Positions 33,799-44,554 of a DNA stretch of 64,000 nucleotides are shown here, piece by piece (the first letter of the stretch is position 1; each line of letters begins with the position of its first letter). The notes under the pieces are model-generated. The model saw only the letters and a list, made by a program, of their open reading frames with translations, was not told the DNA's origin and made no database searches. The stretch is from Syngnathus acus (Eukaryota > Chordata > Actinopteri > Syngnathiformes > Syngnathidae): positions 17,210,501 to 17,274,500 of the forward strand of contig NC_051094.1 of NCBI RefSeq assembly GCF_901709675.1, in the 5' to 3' direction. The position numbers and the translations under genes were made by a program.

Positions 33799-34182
33799 CA
33801 GGGGTGCCCAAACTTTTTCAGCTCGCGAGCTACTTTTGAAATAACCAAGTCACAAAGATCTACCCACTAAAAAAATAAATAATTATATATATGTCATCGT
33901 GAAAAAAAAGTCCTACTCCCATTCCCTATGAAAGTGATACTTCTTACTATGGCCAGCTGCCCCACTCATTTTTATACCCTTTCTTAAGTTTAAGAGAAAA
34001 AACAGGGTTCTGGCAATTGGAGGGAACTCGCGAGCTAGCGTGTTTGTGTTGTGTTGTTAGCGCCGTTGTTTGTACACGCGTCAAGTGCGAAAAAAAATAA
34101 AAACATTTTAATATCACGTGATCGACCAATAGTGGCTTGGCGATCGACCGGTCGATCGCGATCGACGTATTGGGCACCCCTG
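33799..34182. mobile_element. hAT MITE (CAGGGGTGCCCAAAC ends), perfect 8-bp TSD
   Basis: CAGTAAAC duplicates at 33791-33798 and 34183-34190. It is a sister of 6430-6857 without the TA tract. Inserted in the hAT element that itself sits in a Tc1 TIR. Confidence 0.94.
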
Positions 34183-34561
34183 CAGTAAACAGTGACCACC
34201 AAGAAGGCATAAACCCTTTCAAAACTCAAATACTGTATGCAGAACACTGCTAATTTATATCAATCTTTCTTGTAATAATCTCTTGCAAGGAAATAAAAAT
34301 ATACATAACTAAAAATGTGTTCACAAAAATAAATTAACTTAATTATAAATAAATAATATCTTGTTTACAAAATAAATTGGTAACTTAATAATAAATAAAG
34401 TTTTGCTCATAAAAAATAATCAACTTTACCTCTTTTGGGATAAAAAACCTTTTTTTTCCTCTTAAAATTGAATTGTTGCATTGAACATTTGATTTTGATT
34501 TGACAAGCATTGAACACGCATTGAACAGTGTTGAAGCATGAATGAGTCTTTTGCACTCAGA

Positions 34562-35007
34562 CTACATTTTAGTGAGAAACATGGAGCCATGGTGAACGGT
34601 TTTGGCTTTAGCTATGAGCAAAGAAACCACATAAGAAGCCTTCAGGGCTTTGGCTGATGTAGTGGAGGCTTTTCGCATTGTGTCTTGGGATGACTTGAAG
34701 TCAGAAAGTTTCCTCCTGAAGAACTCCGGTGGCTTACCAATATGGCATCCGTGTTTTGTGGTGAGATGCCGCTGGAGATGTGCCGGCTTCATGCTAGCGT
34801 TGGCTAATTTCTCCCCGCAAAAAAACACAGCGCTTTGGGTGGGTTACAACTTGTGGACGTAAATCCCATCAAACAATAGTCTTCCATGTACTGTCGGTAC
34901 TTCGTCGGCTCTGGTTTTGCCTTCATTTTTACTTGTTTCTCCGTGTTTTCAACAGCAGCATCGCTGCTACGCTTTAGCCACATCTCCATGTTACAGTGCG
35001 TCATCAA
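34562..35007 (-). pseudogene. hAT transposase N-terminus with BED-type zinc finger, frameshifted
   Basis: Minus strand: MEMWLKRSS, then KYRQYMEDYCLMGFTST, a frame change near 34820, then CGEKLANASMKPAHLQRHLT and TKHGCH. The C..C...H...H layout with LANxSMKPxHLxRHLxTKH is typical of ZBED-like hAT transposases. No catalytic region or dimerisation domain follows. Confidence 0.8.
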
Positions 35008-35240
35008 GGCAACCGCAGGTGACTGCTATTGGTTTGTGGAGAGTCCGTTTATTAAGGATTAAAATTGAATACTGAATATAAAACATACATTTGTATTTCA
35101 TCAAACTTTTTATAACTAATTCTCAAGACAATCAGGCTTACTGTTTTTTTTTTTTTTTTTTTTAATATATTTTTGTAAAATCTCACGTACCCCCAGGGGT
35201 ACGCATACCCCCATTTGAGAACCACTGCTCTACAGTGACT

Positions 35241-36667
35241 ACCGTAATTTTCGGACTATAAGTCGCTCCGGAGTACAAGTCGCATCAGCCATAAAATGGC
35301 CAAAAAAGTGAAAAAAAAACATATATAAGTCGCTCCGGAGTATAAGTCGCATTTTGGGGGGCAATTTATTCGACAAAATCCAACACCAAGAACAGTCATG
35401 AACGAGCAACAACAGGCTAAACGATAGGTATGCTAACGTGACATAAACACAAACGAAGAGCTGAGAACAGCCCCGACGTAAAATTCAGAGTTATTCAAAA
35501 AACGATTACATAAATAACACGTTAATAAAACCATCTGTGTCACTCCAATTCATTAAATCCATCGATCATCCTTTGTCAACAATGCGTGCGCGCCGCTGAC
35601 GGTGCTTGCACTTCAAAATATTCCACAGGCCCATATAACGATATATAAATTATATATCAAATAACTATTATATAAGCAATAATGTTATCAAACCATCTGT
35701 GTCACTCCAAATCATTAAATCCATCGATCGTCCTTTGTCAACAATGGGTGCGCGCAGCTGACGGCGCTTGCACTTCAAAATATTCCACAGGCCCATATAA
35801 CGATATACGTATAAATTAGATATAAGAAATAAGAGGAACTTTATTAATCTCACTTATTAATATCAAATAACTATTAGATAAGCAATAGTATTATCAAACC
35901 ATCTGTGCACTCTAAATCATTAAATCCATCGATCAAATTCCTCGTCCTTTGTCAACAACGCCGCGTGTGTGCCCTGACGTCAGCCTCGTCGTTATTCCAC
36001 AGATCTATATACGTAACTATATTGTAGCGTTAACAAAGTTCAAGGAAAGACGTGGGTTTGGTAAACGGCTCTTTATTTAACAAAAACTTCCAGGCGTGTG
36101 GCGGCGTGGACTTCCAGCCACGGAAGTGGAAGAGAGCTCCATAGAATAGGACCGGGCGTGCGTAAAAGCCATGACCGAGCCCCATCCACCGTCCCCGGAC
36201 AGCCACCCGGCCGAGCGCCGGCCCCAGACTTCCATCCACGGAGGTGAAAGAGAGCTCCACAGAATAGGACCGGGCGTGCGTAAAAGCCATAATAGTTTTT
36301 CAAACCTTCTGTGTCACTCCAAATCCTTAAATCCTTCAAACTCTTCGTCCGTTGTGTCACTTAGAAACAAAGCCGCTAATGATGCCGGTAGTACGTGGGG
36401 TCCTTCGTCATCTTCGTCATCCCGTGATCAATCTTTGCCCTTTATGTAAACAACCGCCGCGCCACGCCGCGTCGCGCTGCTGACGTCACTTGAAATTCAA
36501 ATTACAGTAATCCCTTGCTACATCGCGGTTCGTTTATCGCGGTTTCACATTTTTTTTTTTGGGATAATTTTTGAAAAAAAACCCATATAAGTCGCTCCTT
36601 ATTATAAGTCGCCCCCCCACCCAAACTATGAAAAACAAACGCGACTTATAGTCCGAAAATTACGGTA
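35241..36667. mobile_element. pogo-like element, family A (copy A3, reversed), with tail repeats
   Basis: TACCGTAATTTTCGGACTATA and its inverse at 36667 with TA edges, inserted in the Tc1 TIR at GTGAC-TA-CTTAAC. Reversed tail units are near 35530-35590, 35695-35745, 35910-35960 and 36305-36370 (the last reads SDTTDEEFEGFKDLE with changes). A partial TRIM-like segment is at 36023-36086, and a fragment of a CAGTAATCCCTTGCTA element at about 36505-36545. Confidence 0.85.
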
Positions 36668-37024
36668 CTTAACATTGTATCAAAGTGTCATTTCTTCAGT
36701 GTTGTCCCATGACAAGATATAATTAAAACATTGCAGAAATGAGAGGGGTGTACTCACTTTTGTGAGATACTGTATGTACTGAAAGGACACAGGCAACCCA
36801 CACTGAAACAATCAAACCAAACTGTTTAAACAGGTTTCAAAAGCCTTTCCATCCCTCGCGCTTATGGCTTGTGTTTGAGTGCACTGACAGAAGGACCGAA
36901 GCAGCATAACTGAATGTTGATGATGTATGTATAGAAATAAAGACATAAACCTTATTTTTGGGTCCCCTAAAAAAATGTAGTTTCCTTTGTGGATGCAATG
37001 TTTACAGCTGCTTAACACACTCAC

Positions 37025-37144
37025 TTGGAACATGTTGTCACCAGTGTTACTGTTGCCTTTGGAAGACCCTCCAGGTTTGACACCCTCTCCTGAATTTGGC
37101 CTCTTAGCCATTTTTCCTGGTGCACTTGACTTCTTTTTCTTTGC
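37025..37144 (-). CDS. sub1: sub1 coding exon (basic/serine linker)
   Basis: After acceptor TTTTTTAG: AKKKKSSAPGKMAKRPNSGE, then GVKPGGSSKGNSNTGDNMFQ, then donor CAA|GTGAGT. This matches the lysine- and serine-rich linker of SUB1/PC4 ending in the conserved DNMFQ. Phase 0 on both sides. Separated from the next upstream exon by a short 160-bp intron. Confidence 0.95.
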
Positions 37145-37304
37145 CTAAAAAATAAGAAGTATGTTTTCAAATGGTCACGCTTTACAGTTTCACTATATAG
37201 AAAAACAATGGAAAATTACTTGTAGAGTATACAGGGGTTTACATTTAGAAGAGCAAAAAATGACCACTAAAACATTCCAAATGATTAAAAAAAAAAAAAA
37301 AAAC

Positions 37305-37374
37305 CTTTGTTTCAACGTCACCATCAGAGTCACTCCCAGATGTGGTGGAGAGCATTTCCTTTGATTTAGGCATT
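37305..37374 (-). CDS. sub1: sub1 first coding exon (start codon, acidic/serine N-terminus)
   Basis: After acceptor TTTTCTCTGCAG comes A then ATG at 37373-37371: MPKSKEMLSTTSGSDSDGDV ETK. This aligns with the SUB1 N-terminus (MPKSKE.. followed by an SDSD acidic patch, the phosphorylation-regulated region). A TAG or splice acceptor directly precedes, so at least one 5' untranslated exon must lie at higher coordinates; it was not identified. The donor is unusual: AAG|G followed by 17 T. Together the four exons give 125 residues, close to 127 in mammals. Confidence 0.95.
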
Positions 37375-37612
37375 CTGCAGAGAAAAGGAGGAATATTCTA
37401 AATTTAAGACAGATGTTTGAACCTACAGCTAGCATTCACCTTTCGTGAATATACATGCAATACACATGTAAACAGGATTAAAACTACATGTAATATGCAT
37501 AAAGATCCCGTTAACCATGACTTTCATTACACAAGGTATATCACATTGAAATGACCAATGTAAGAGAAGAGTCAAAGAGTGATTAAACTCTGCATATACA
37601 TAGGTGTAAAAG

Positions 37613-40600
37613 AAAATAATAATAATAAATAATATTTATAACGCACTTTATATTCTTATATATAAGTATAAAACAACTGGACGACAACCAAGATATGAGA
37701 GAAATTACGGAAATGCTAAGGTAAAGAGGTGAGTTTTAAGTCCAGTTTTGAAAGAGTCAGTGGATTGGGGTGCTCTTAGGTGGTCGGGGAGGGAGTTCCA
37801 CAGTGTAGGGGCTGTATGGCAGAAGGCCCGGTCGCCCATGGTGCGCAGCTTGGTTTTCGGAACGTGGAGAAGGTGTGAATTGGATGAGCGGAGGCTCAGG
37901 TTTTGGGGCAAGGAGTTCTTTGAGGTATGGGGGAGCATGTCCGAGGATACAATGGTGAGTGAGGAGGGCGATCTTATAATCAATTCGGAATTTGATGGGG
38001 AGCCAGTGCAGAGAACGGAGGATGGGTGTGATGTGATTGCTTTTCCGCACCCTCATCATGATCCTAGCAGCGCTGTTTTGAATGTACTGAAGCCTCTGGA
38101 GGCTCTTGCTAGGGATCCCGATGAGGAGTGCGTTACAATAGTCTAGCCTTGAGGAGACAAAGGCGTGGACAAGTTTTTCAGCATCCGTCAGGGTAAGTGT
38201 GGGGCGGAGTTTGGAAATATTTCTGAGGTGGAAGAAGGAGGTTTTGCAGATGTGTTTTATGTGTGACTCAAGGTTGAGTTGAGGGTCCAGTTTCACACCC
38301 AGGTTGGTGACAGTGGCTGAGAGGGGAATAGTGAGACCGGCGAATAAGATGCTTGTTATTGGGCAGGTATGGATCTGATGGGGAGTGCCAATTAACATGG
38401 CTTGGGTTTTGTCACTGTTAACTTGCAGGAAGCTGAGATTCATCCACACCTTTATCTCCTCCAGACACAGGGAGAGGATGGATGAGGGAGATGGAGAAGG
38501 CTGGGTTATGGAGGGCGGGGGGTCAAGTTTGAGGTATAGCTGGGTGTCGTCCGCATAACAATGATATGAGATGCCGAACTTCCTGATTATATTGCCGAGG
38601 GGTAGTATGTAGAGAGTGAAGCGGGTAGGACCGAGTACAGATCCCTGGGGGACACCGGAGGTGACAGTGTGAGTGTCGGATTTTTTCCCCCCCAGGGAAA
38701 CGTACTCGGTCCGGTTCGAGAGGTAGGACTGAAGCCAGGTTAGAGCAGTGCCAGAGAATCCAGTGGAGTGAAGTTGGTTAAGGAGGATATTGTGGTGGAC
38801 AGTGTCAAATGCGGCGGACAGATCCAACAGGATGAGAAGTGACGGGGAGCCTGCATCGGCAGTCATGAGAAGGTCGTTGGTGACCCTAACAAGTGCTGTT
38901 TCAGTGCTGTGGCCAGAGCGAAACCCGGATTGAAATTTCTCAGCGATGTTATTGCGGGTGAGATGAGTGTGAAGTTGGGCAGCTACCACTTTTTCCAGAA
39001 CCTTGGAGAGGAACGGGAGGTTAGATATTGGTCTGTAGTTGGCAAGGTTGTCCGGGTCAAGTGAGGGTTTTTTGAGCAGGGGGGTAATAATGGCAGTCTT
39101 CAATGCAGGGGGTACAGAGCCAGACTGGAGTGAGAGGTTGATGACATTGGTTATTAGGGGACTAATGGCTGAGGTTTGTTGTTTAATGAGGGCTGTGGGG
39201 AAAGGGTCCAGGGCACATGTGGAGGGTTTCATCTTTTTGATGATGTCCTCTACCTCCGACTGCAAGATAGGGGAGAAGCAGCGGAGAGGCTGGACTGTCC
39301 CGGGTGGAAGGAAGGGGGGAGGAGGTGAAGTGGTGGGGCCAGAAGAGGAGAGGAGCTGGGTGCGGATGTTGTCAACCTTAGCGGTAAAGAAGGTCATAAA
39401 GTTATTGGACACTACCTCTGAGGATTCTGTTGGAGTGGTGGGTTGGGGTTTGAGAAAGTGGTTGATGGTTGAAAAGAGCTGTTTTGAATTTCCAGGGGTA
39501 TTGTTTATGATATTGGAATAGAACTGGGCACGTGCAGTCCCAAGGGCTTTTGAGTAGGCCTTCTGATGTTCTTTGTAGGCCTGTTTGTGCACGGTCAGTC
39601 CTGAGGCTTTAAGACGACGCTCCAGGATGCGTCCAGTTGACTTCATCAGACGCAGCTCACTGGTGTACCAGGGGGCTGAGCGTGAAAAAGTGACTGTTTT
39701 GGTTTTTTGGGGGGCGTGGATACTTAGAAGTTTGGCCAAAGAGTTATTGTAATGGTCCACTGCCTTGCTGACTGATGTAAAGGTTGCAGAGGAGGAGGAG
39801 AGAAGCTGGAGGTCCTGTGCTATAGTGTCTTGGTTGATGTTTTTGAAATTTCTGAATGAGATTTGCCGCTTGGGTTTGGAGTGGGGGCGTGGGAAAGGAA
39901 GTTCCATTTGAATAGGTTTGTGGTCAGACACACCGACCTCGTGAACTTGCAGGTTGCTTATGGCCGATGAGGAGATGACAAGGTCAAGTGGATGCCCTTT
40001 GTCATGTGTGGGGACATTTACATGTTGGGTGAGGTGTAAACAGTCCAATAGTTGCAACAGGTCAGAGGCAGGGGGGCGGGAGGGGGTGTCGACATGGATG
40101 TTAACATCACCTAATATGATTAGATTAGAGGAAGCGGAGGTACAGAGGGTAGTGAGTAGATCGTGTAGTTCTGGAATGAAAGAGGAGTTTGGTTTAGGAG
40201 GGCGGTAAATAAGTAAAACTGTGATAGGATATGGAGGTTTACATTTGAATGCAAGGGATTCGAATAAGGAGTGATCAGGTAGAGGGAGGGGGGACAGCTC
40301 TAGATCAAGACGGTGGAGTACAGCCAGGCCACCGCCACGGCCAGTGCTGCGAGGTTTAGTTATGTATTTATAACCAGAGGGACAGGCTTCATTGAGGGAT
40401 TGATAGACATCCGGTGGTTGCCAGGTCTCAGTCAGGCACATTATGTCTAAGCCTTTGTCCAGGATGAGGTCGTGAATAAATGATGATTTACGGGTGAGTG
40501 CTTGGATGTTGAGGAGATCCATTTTGATTGTGGCTGTGGGGCTGTGTTTAGGTAGGGGGCGAAGTAGAGAGAAATCCACTCCACGTTTTCTGTGCCACAT

Positions 40601-41100
40601 GCAGTGCAGTCCACTTTGTGTTGGAGTGAAATCCACTCCGTGTTAGTGTCCGTTCCGTGCTGGAGAAATTAACACTCCGTGTTTTCCCGGCAAACCGGTG
40701 TCCGTCTTGTGTCGGAGTCCGCTCCGTGTAGGAGTTAAGTCCGCACCATGTTTTCCAGGCCACCTGGAGTACTGCAGCCCCGCATGGTTGCTACGATAAG
40801 ATCCAAGTGCGCCAGGTATCTGATGACGTGTTGTACATGCGACGGGGTGTCGGGCGGAGGAGGAGCAGATGAATGGTACAGTGTTATGGACGGGTTGGGA
40901 GAAAACAAAGTTACGACGGGTGCTTCTGTGGATGTAACGTGGTCTGCGGAGAAGTCCGAGTTGTTTGATGACTCAGACACACCCTGGAATGGTGTGATTA
41001 CTCAGCTCCAGCAAGCGGGGGATGGAGTAAGTTAACATAGTGCCGGTTGGAGAACACTGAACTTGAGTGTTAGCCATTGGCTAGGCTAGCCAGGATGCCT
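37613..41100 (-). mobile_element. CR1/L2-like LINE, near full-length, minus strand
   Basis: On the minus strand a 5' leader with repeated CACGGAGTGGA-type motifs (about 40740-40590) is followed by the long ORF and a 3' end ATATAAAGTGCGTTATAAAT with ATT repeats (to about 37613). It lies in the 5' untranslated part of sub1, in the same orientation. The 5' border is approximate. Confidence 0.82.
37705..40636 (-). pseudogene. CR1/L2-like LINE endonuclease-reverse transcriptase with one late frameshift
   Basis: The main frame (40636-37757) has an endonuclease: MDLLNIQALTRKSSFI, MCLTETW, GRGGGLAVLHR, LLIYRPPKPN, ILGDVNIHVD and VSDHKPIQM. The reverse transcriptase has YRPISNLPFLSKVLEKVVA, LLDLSAAFDTVHHN (motif A), SGVPQGSVLGPTRF and YHCYADDTQLYL (YADD). 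Near 37900 the frame slips; the true C-terminus (LLHVPKTKLRTMGDRAFCHT, APTLWNSLPDHLRAPQ, LKTHLFTLAFP) continues in the frame 37983-37705. Everything upstream is open over more than 900 codons. An 81-codon frame before it (40980-40735) may be a remnant ORF1 or leader. Confidence 0.88.
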
Positions 41101-42823
41101 TGGCGGGGGGTGGTGGGGTGGGCGCGCCGTAGTAGGCTTATAATAAATGATCACATGAATTGGAATGCCTATTCTACAATTTTAGGCCATTTTAGTTCAC
41201 CCAACTTCCCAAATTATTGGCAGTGATGCCAAAATTCTCTCTCCTCTTGTTAATGCGAAACTTTGTGATGCTGCAAATGTTCTGTTATCTGTGGAGGTTC
41301 GCCGCGGTTCGCCGCGGTCCAGGCGCACTGCACACTAAAACTAGAAGCTAAAAACTAAACTTTAATAATGGCTAAAATAAATAAATAAATAAAAACACTA
41401 AAACTAAACAAATTCTGGTGGAGAAGCGGCGAACAATCAGCGCCAGCGTCCTCTCCCCAGATTACTTCCGCCTTGGTCCACACGCAGCCGTCAAATCAAT
41501 CACAGTGTTCACAGTCCAACTCATCCAAAATCCAGTCCAAATCATGTCATTATCAGGGTTGGGCATTGAGAACCGGGACCATCATTCTGGTTCTCCCGCA
41601 ATCGTTCAGATTTTAGAATGTCGGCGCTGAACTTCGATTCCTAGTTAGCCGCGTGGAACAACCATATACCACGAAAACTCAATAACAAACTGTGTGCACG
41701 GCGCACAACTCCTCCTCCCGCTGAAGCTGCTACATGGGTGTGGGTGAACGCCAGCTCAACCTACGACTATGAAAACTGGGAGGCACGTGGGGCACCCTCA
41801 GACGTACAAAAAGCGCTTTAGCTTAGCATTCTCGGTTCTACATTTCACCTAAATCTGTGAAATTTGTCCTCGTAGCCATATGCTATCGCTAACAGAAAAT
41901 CTGCCATTTTAACTTTGGAATTAGGCTGTATTTTGGGCCTTTTACAGAGGTCCTATTAATAAAAAAACTATTTCTAAAGATTTTAACAGATTGTTTTCAG
42001 ACTTTGGGAGTTTCATCTAAACATGATGAGGACTAAAATTATTGAAAGGTTTTCATTTTGTCGCACAATGTTGTCGTGGCAATGCGCTGTTTACAAACAA
42101 AAATGCTGTTTTTGAGGGTCTGAACCTGCGCCAAATTTAAGAGAGTTATTGTGTCAAGTGCAAGTACCATAAGCATACAAGAACTCCAATGTGGCCAGGG
42201 TTGCGAGGGCCTTTTATGGCTGGTCGCAGCTCTAGTTATTATTATTCTCCGTAAAGACTCGCATTTGAGGAACTGAATGTGAACGAAAACTCAACAAATT
42301 TTGCACAAACAGTGGGCTAGATAAAAAAAAAAAACATTTTAAAGTCACCATCCACAAGCACAAAAATGGATGTGTAGCGTCCACGAGAGTGGTTTATCGG
42401 AGCCCTGTCTTTATCGGAGCCCTGTCGTCCGTTTGCCCTATGACTAGAAAAACCGGGAGGCACGTGGGCCAAACTCAGATATGCAAAATTTTCTTTGGTA
42501 GTTATCCCCTAACATATAGAGGAAGTGAGTATTTGAAAGTAGATTTGTGGTCCATTTTTGTACATTTACAAAAATGATATTTTAACGAACCCCTCCAAGA
42601 GATTTTATCCTTTGAATTTTGAGTTTAAAGTTTGAATGTTACATTTAAACATGTTAAGGACGAAAAGTTATTGAAAGCTTTTTACTTTGTTGCACTCAAT
42701 TCCTATGGAGACATGCTAAGTACTAAGAAAATACTGCTATTTTTGAGGGTGCGGCTTAATTTAGATTTAATATCAAATACAATATATACTAGACCTAGTT
42801 GTGACTCAAAATTAATTTGAATA
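41101..42823. other. No gene recognised
   Basis: Mixed AT-rich sequence. A short tandem GGTTCGCCGCGGTTCGCCGC occurs near 41296. The phrase GGAGCCCTGTC occurs twice near 42399-42424. No exon could be matched. The missing 5' untranslated exon of sub1 may lie in this or a higher region. Confidence 0.5.
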
Positions 42824-43201
42824 CAGTAATCTCTCGCTATATCATGGCTCACCTTTCACTGGTTCACGGATTTTTTCTCACAGTGCATTGGGTTATGGCT
42901 TCAGAAGAAAAATATACTACAGAGCGGAGTCAGGCCGCAGCGAGGCACAGTGAAATACGCGCGTACATATAGTACGTACTTCGTATTGATGATTGGATTT
43001 ATTATTCTACTGTAGTTATTTGTAAGAAAGCGTTTACTTCTATTTGTGAAACAAAGGATTGGGCCTGAAAACAAGTTTTGTGCTTTGGTTTCAAAGAACT
43101 GCATAATAATGGTAAAAAAACAAAAGGTTTCTACTTCATGGATTTCGCTTATCACGAGTTCATTTCGGAACGTAGCCCCAATGAAAAACAAGGGATTACT
43201 G
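42824..43201. mobile_element. pogo/Tigger-like MITE, family D (CAGTAATCTCTCGCTATA ends)
   Basis: Left CAGTAATCTCTCGCTATATC and right ...AAACAAGGGATTACTG with TA at 42822-42823 and 43202-43203. These ends resemble the common CAGTAATCCCTCGCTATATCG fish element. No coding region. Confidence 0.8.
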
Positions 43202-43564
43202 TACTTACTTTTAAACTTAAGTACATTACAAGCCTGTACTTTTTTTTTTTTTTACTCTTATATAAGTACAGAGCCGAATTGGTACTGTTAAAACTGTTGT
43301 GAATGTATGGTCTGTGTGCTTCATTTCTTAAAATAATGCATTTCCCCCGTGCCAAGACATAAATGAAATTTTGAGGCTTTTTTAAGCAATTGTGATAGTT
43401 CTTTTTACCATATTAATTTTTGCGCATGCATGTTCATTCTCAAAAGTGATGGACAATAACAGTGTCATTGTCTGGACATGATAAGCATTTTTTTAACAAC
43501 TGTAATTCAACGCATTGTATCCGGTTGAGGCCAAATACAACAATATACAACATGTACACAATAT

Positions 43565-43783
43565 TTGGTGTATTTAAAGTATACAAGAGGAACGCCTCTT
43601 TGGCAGTGCCAAAAACGTTTCCGTGATGCGAGGAGACAAGTCGCCGGTCATGGCAATTTAAAAAAAACCACTGCGAATATTCGATTTTATCTTAATTTGT
43701 CACCATTTGAAAGGGTTTATAGAGCGCAGCAAGAAATGTTGAATTGGTACAGAGACGGGCAACGTTTTACGTTACGGATGTGA
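43565..43783 (+). CDS. Unrecognised 72-codon reading frame
   Basis: Starting MVYLKYTRGTPLWQCQKRFR, continuing DARRQVAGHGNLKKT and LSPFERVYRAQQEMLNWYRD, and stopping at TGA. The composition is basic and protein-like, but no family is recognised. There is no splice or promoter evidence and no mobile-element border nearby. It may be part of an unknown element. Confidence 0.25.
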   Translation: MVYLKYTRGTPLWQCQKRFRDARRQVAGHGNLKKTTANIRFYLNLSPFERVYRAQQEMLNWYRDGQRFTLRM

Positions 43784-44143
43784 AATCAATCAAAGTTATA
43801 CATTATCATTGCATTCGTGTGTGCATATTGTTGGATTTTTAGGAATCCATTTACTAATTTGTAAAATGAGCACAGATGAGAGATCAACTGGTTAATTCAC
43901 CAATATGACGCAACAGATATAAAACATCTAAAATAATACTTGAACATGTATATCAATATTTAACCCTACATGCGCCGCAGTAAACCATGTGCAGGCCTAT
44001 CCACGATTGTTGGCATTCAACTACCTCGCATCGTTGTATAAATATGAAATACACGAACAGTAAATCACATGTACTTTCGGAGACGAAACGCAAAATCTTA
44101 AAAATTAATAAAACCATAACGAACGATTTTAAATATACTTACA

Positions 44144-44275
44144 TGACTTCGTAGATTATTACTTAGGGTTTGCAATGCTTCGTCTCGGACGAAGTTGTTC
44201 TTCAAATTCTTCCTCGCCTTCCAAATCTTCGTCTTCAAACGGTGTTCTTCCTCGTGCCCTTGGTAAATCGACTTA
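44144..44275 (-). CDS. Acidic reading frame ending before a consensus splice donor, unassigned
   Basis: On the minus strand a frame reads PRARGRTPFEDEDLEGEEEF then EEQLRPRRSIANPK and stops. About 15 bases later lies CAT|GTAAGTATA (44145-44136), a near-perfect donor. It could be a 5' exon of a host transcript (sub1 needs one) or an element ORF. Neither is proven. Confidence 0.25.
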
Positions 44276-44452
44276 TCGCTTCATTACCGCCACGGATGGA
44301 GATGGAGTATATTACAGGACATCGTATCGCACGTTAAAAAGGTAAATCACGCATGCTGATCAATAAATATTTTACTGCATACCAACAAATAGACCTTGTC
44401 CAAAAACGTGCACAGAAGCTCTTTAGTCGCCTACGTACATTCACACTGTGGC

Positions 44453-44520
<68 letters not shown>
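44453..44520. repeat. (GA)n microsatellite
   Basis: About 34 GA units followed by a G-rich run. Frames across it (RERERE) are artefacts. Confidence 0.97.
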
Positions 44521-44521
<1 letters not shown>

Positions 44522-44554
44522 CGGGGGGGGGTGTCTCTATCGCCTTGTTACGTT

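Larger units (their letters stand above)
33575..35228 (-). mobile_element. hAT element (CAGTGGTTCTCAAAC ends), perfect 8-bp TSD, containing another hAT MITE
   Basis: Ends CAGTGGTTCTCAAACTTTTT and ...CATTTGAGAACCACTG. CTCTACAG duplicates at 33567-33574 and 35229-35236, inside the Tc1 right TIR. It holds a decayed transposase N-terminus (34562-35007) and, at its other side, the MITE 33799-34182. The rest of the transposase is deleted. Confidence 0.93.
32066..36772 (+). mobile_element. Tc1-type transposon with long TIRs, carrying a hAT and a pogo-like element in its right TIR
   Basis: The left end CAGTATCTCCCAAAAGTGAG (32066) and right end CTCACTTTTGTGAGATACTG (ends 36772) are TA-flanked. The TIRs are over 200 bp, with the GTGAGTACACCCC motif near the ends and again inside (33474-33490), an IR/DR layout. 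The right TIR is interrupted at 33575-35228 by a hAT and at 35241-36667 by pogo-like A3. The intact left TIR (32166-32182) shows both empty sites. Confidence 0.92.
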
